A DNA stretch of 6,442 nucleotides from Campylobacteraceae bacterium. Its GTDB lineage: Bacteria; Campylobacterota; Campylobacteria; Campylobacterales; Sulfurovaceae. How positions within the stretch are numbered: the stretch's first letter is position 1; every line of letters starts with the position of its first letter. Both the position numbers and the translations under genes were made by a program. The stretch spans positions 1 through 6,442 of the forward strand of contig JALWMN010000065.1 of NCBI GenBank assembly GCA_027083895.1, given 5' to 3'. Positions 5,381 to 6,442 of this stretch are shown here, piece after piece. The notes under the pieces are model-generated. The model was not told the origin of the DNA, did not search any database, and saw only the letters and a program-made list of their open reading frames with translations.

Positions 5381-6419
5381 TGATTTTGATTATATTTTTC
5401 ACCTCTCTCATATCGATTTAGATGGATATGGGTGTCAATATTTAACAACAAAAGTCTTTGATAAGATAGCGTGCTATAATGCAAACTATGGTGCTGAGGT
5501 AACGGCTCGTATTGAGCAGATAATAGAGGATATTAAGAGTTTTAAATCTATTAAACCACTCATCTTAATTACAGATTTAAATCTTACTACAAAAGAGGCG
5601 AATGCACTTGAAAAAGAGGCTTTAAAGGTAGGAGCTAAAATTGTGCTTTTAGACCATCATGGCACGGGTGCTAATGCAGCAGAGAGGTTTGCTTGGTACT
5701 ATTTAGATACGACACGCTGTGCAACAAAGATTACTTATGATTGGCTAAGGGAGCATTTTGATTTTGATAAAGAAGAGGGGTATAGAGCAATTGTAGAGGC
5801 TATCAATGCTATAGATATCTGGGTAGATGAGAGTGACTATTTTCCATATGGTCGTGTACTTTTAGGAATGATAAGTGGTGCTAGAGAGGTCAATAGAGTT
5901 GTCTTTGCAAATGAAGATAGAGCCTATAAACTCCATTTAATAGAGGCTGCAAAGCAGATTTTAGAGAAATACCCACTAGAGGAGGCTCCAATTGCATTAG
6001 ATGATGCACTCCATAAGATCAAAAAAGATTTTTTTATCTTAAAAAAGAATGATACAAAAGATAATTTAGTTGCAGACTTTATTACAGAAGTTCTTAGCAA
6101 GAATAGAGATGCAATGACTATAGAGTATAAGGGGAAGAAGGGAATCTTAACATACTCTACAGGCAATACATCACTTATTGGTAATAATTTTTTACTAGCA
6201 AATGATGATTATGATTTCTATATGGATGTCAATTCACATGGTGGTTTTAGTTTAAGAAGTAATAATAAAGTTGATGTTGCTAAAATGGCAGAAGAGATAG
6301 GTAATGGTGGTGGACACCCCAATGCGAGTGGTGGAAAGATAGAGAATTATAAAGATAGTTTTATCTATGCGAAGCTAAGAGAGTTTGTTCAGGAGTATCT
6401 AAAGGAGAGAGAGTCATGA
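5373..6419 (+). CDS. DHH/DHHA1-family phosphoesterase
   Basis: A 348-residue cytosolic phosphoesterase with both domains of the family. The N-terminal DHH domain holds the metal-binding motifs SHIDLDGYG (12-20; His13, Asp15, Asp17), LITDLN (65-70; Asp68), LLDHHGTG (92-99; the DHH triad) and NAIDIWVD (145-152; Asp148). The C-terminal DHHA1 domain ends in GNGGGHPNASGG (310-321), the substrate-binding GGGH motif. All expected catalytic residues are present. By length and layout it is of the NrnB/oligoribonuclease or nanoRNase/pAp-phosphatase kind rather than RecJ, which is longer; nanoRNA or small-nucleotide hydrolysis is likely but the substrate is not shown. The ATG lies 5 bases before the Rrf2 stop with only a weak ribosome binding site, suggesting translational coupling. 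Its TGA overlaps the next ATG (ATGA). Confidence 0.9.
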   Translation: MSSDFDYIFHLSHIDLDGYGCQYLTTKVFDKIACYNANYGAEVTARIEQIIEDIKSFKSIKPLILITDLNLTTKEANALEKEALKVGAKIVLLDHHGTGANAAERFAWYYLDTTRCATKITYDWLREHFDFDKEEGYRAIVEAINAIDIWVDESDYFPYGRVLLGMISGAREVNRVVFANEDRAYKLHLIEAAKQILEKYPLEEAPIALDDALHKIKKDFFILKKNDTKDNLVADFITEVLSKNRDAMTIEYKGKKGILTYSTGNTSLIGNNFLLANDDYDFYMDVNSHGGFSLRSNNKVDVAKMAEEIGNGGGHPNASGGKIENYKDSFIYAKLREFVQEYLKERES

Positions 6420-6442
6420 GTCAAATGGAGATAATGTTATCC
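6416..6442 (+). CDS. Start of an unidentified gene, 3' end outside window
   Basis: The ATG overlaps the phosphoesterase stop in ATGA, and AAAGGAG (6401-6407) lies 8 bases upstream, so this is very probably the start of a third gene in the operon. Only nine residues are visible (MSQMEIMLS), too few to identify it. In H. pylori, as I remember, the DHH gene lies beside flhA, but nothing here confirms that. Confidence 0.65.

Noticed and set aside
5924..6166. 80-residue minus-strand frame opposite the DHH gene
   Set aside because: Antisense shadow of a gene with complete motifs; no promoter or ribosome binding site seen.
1..6442. Mobile elements, CRISPR arrays, tRNA or rRNA genes, riboswitches, defence genes
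   Set aside because: No transposase or integrase frame, no regularly spaced repeats, no cloverleaf and no recognised aptamer; gene content and base composition look uniformly like core genome.

Overview
This is AT-rich DNA carrying ordinary core genes of a member of the Campylobacterota (formerly Epsilonproteobacteria). The evidence is the DnaK sequence (N-terminus [18 protein letters not shown]-terminus [11 protein letters not shown], close to what I remember of Helicobacter pylori DnaK), an ArsS-type histidine kinase with the degenerate ATP-lid motif I associate with this phylum, and rpsO next to an Rrf2-family gene. The genus cannot be decided from the sequence.

Layout. Positions 3-1031 (+) hold the C-terminal part of a membrane sensor histidine kinase; its start, and probably its response regulator, lie before the window. 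A 336-base gene-free stretch follows. On the minus strand come a small glycine-zipper lipoprotein (1368-1610), dnaK (1757-3640; the start is set here at the ATG with a well-placed ribosome binding site rather than at an upstream GTG) and grpE (3721-4293), so the transcription order is grpE then dnaK. Farther upstream on the same strand is rpsO (4558-4827) with its own terminator. From a divergent intergenic region a plus-strand operon begins: an Rrf2-family regulator with three cysteines (4976-5380), a DHH/DHHA1 phosphoesterase overlapping it by 8 bases (5373-6419), and a third gene whose ATG overlaps the phosphoesterase stop codon and which runs off the window.

The most informative part is the control region of grpE-dnaK. 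The hrcA gene that usually precedes grpE in this phylum is not there, and I see no CIRCE element. Instead there is a perfect sigma70-type promoter (TTGACA-N17-TATAAT) and, about 75 bases upstream of the predicted transcript start, an inverted repeat CTTGAGT-N7-TATCAAG that matches the HspR operator (HAIR, CTTGAGT-N7-ACTCAAG) in length, spacing and 12 of 14 bases. A poorer copy overlaps the -35 box. This suggests that the chaperone operon is controlled by HspR.

Five candidate -10 boxes (lipoprotein, dnaK, grpE, rpsO, rrf2) all lie 27-31 bases from their start codons, which supports short leaders throughout. I see no mobile element, CRISPR array, tRNA, rRNA or sign of horizontal transfer. I found no clearly new multi-gene system here; the points worth following up are regulatory.
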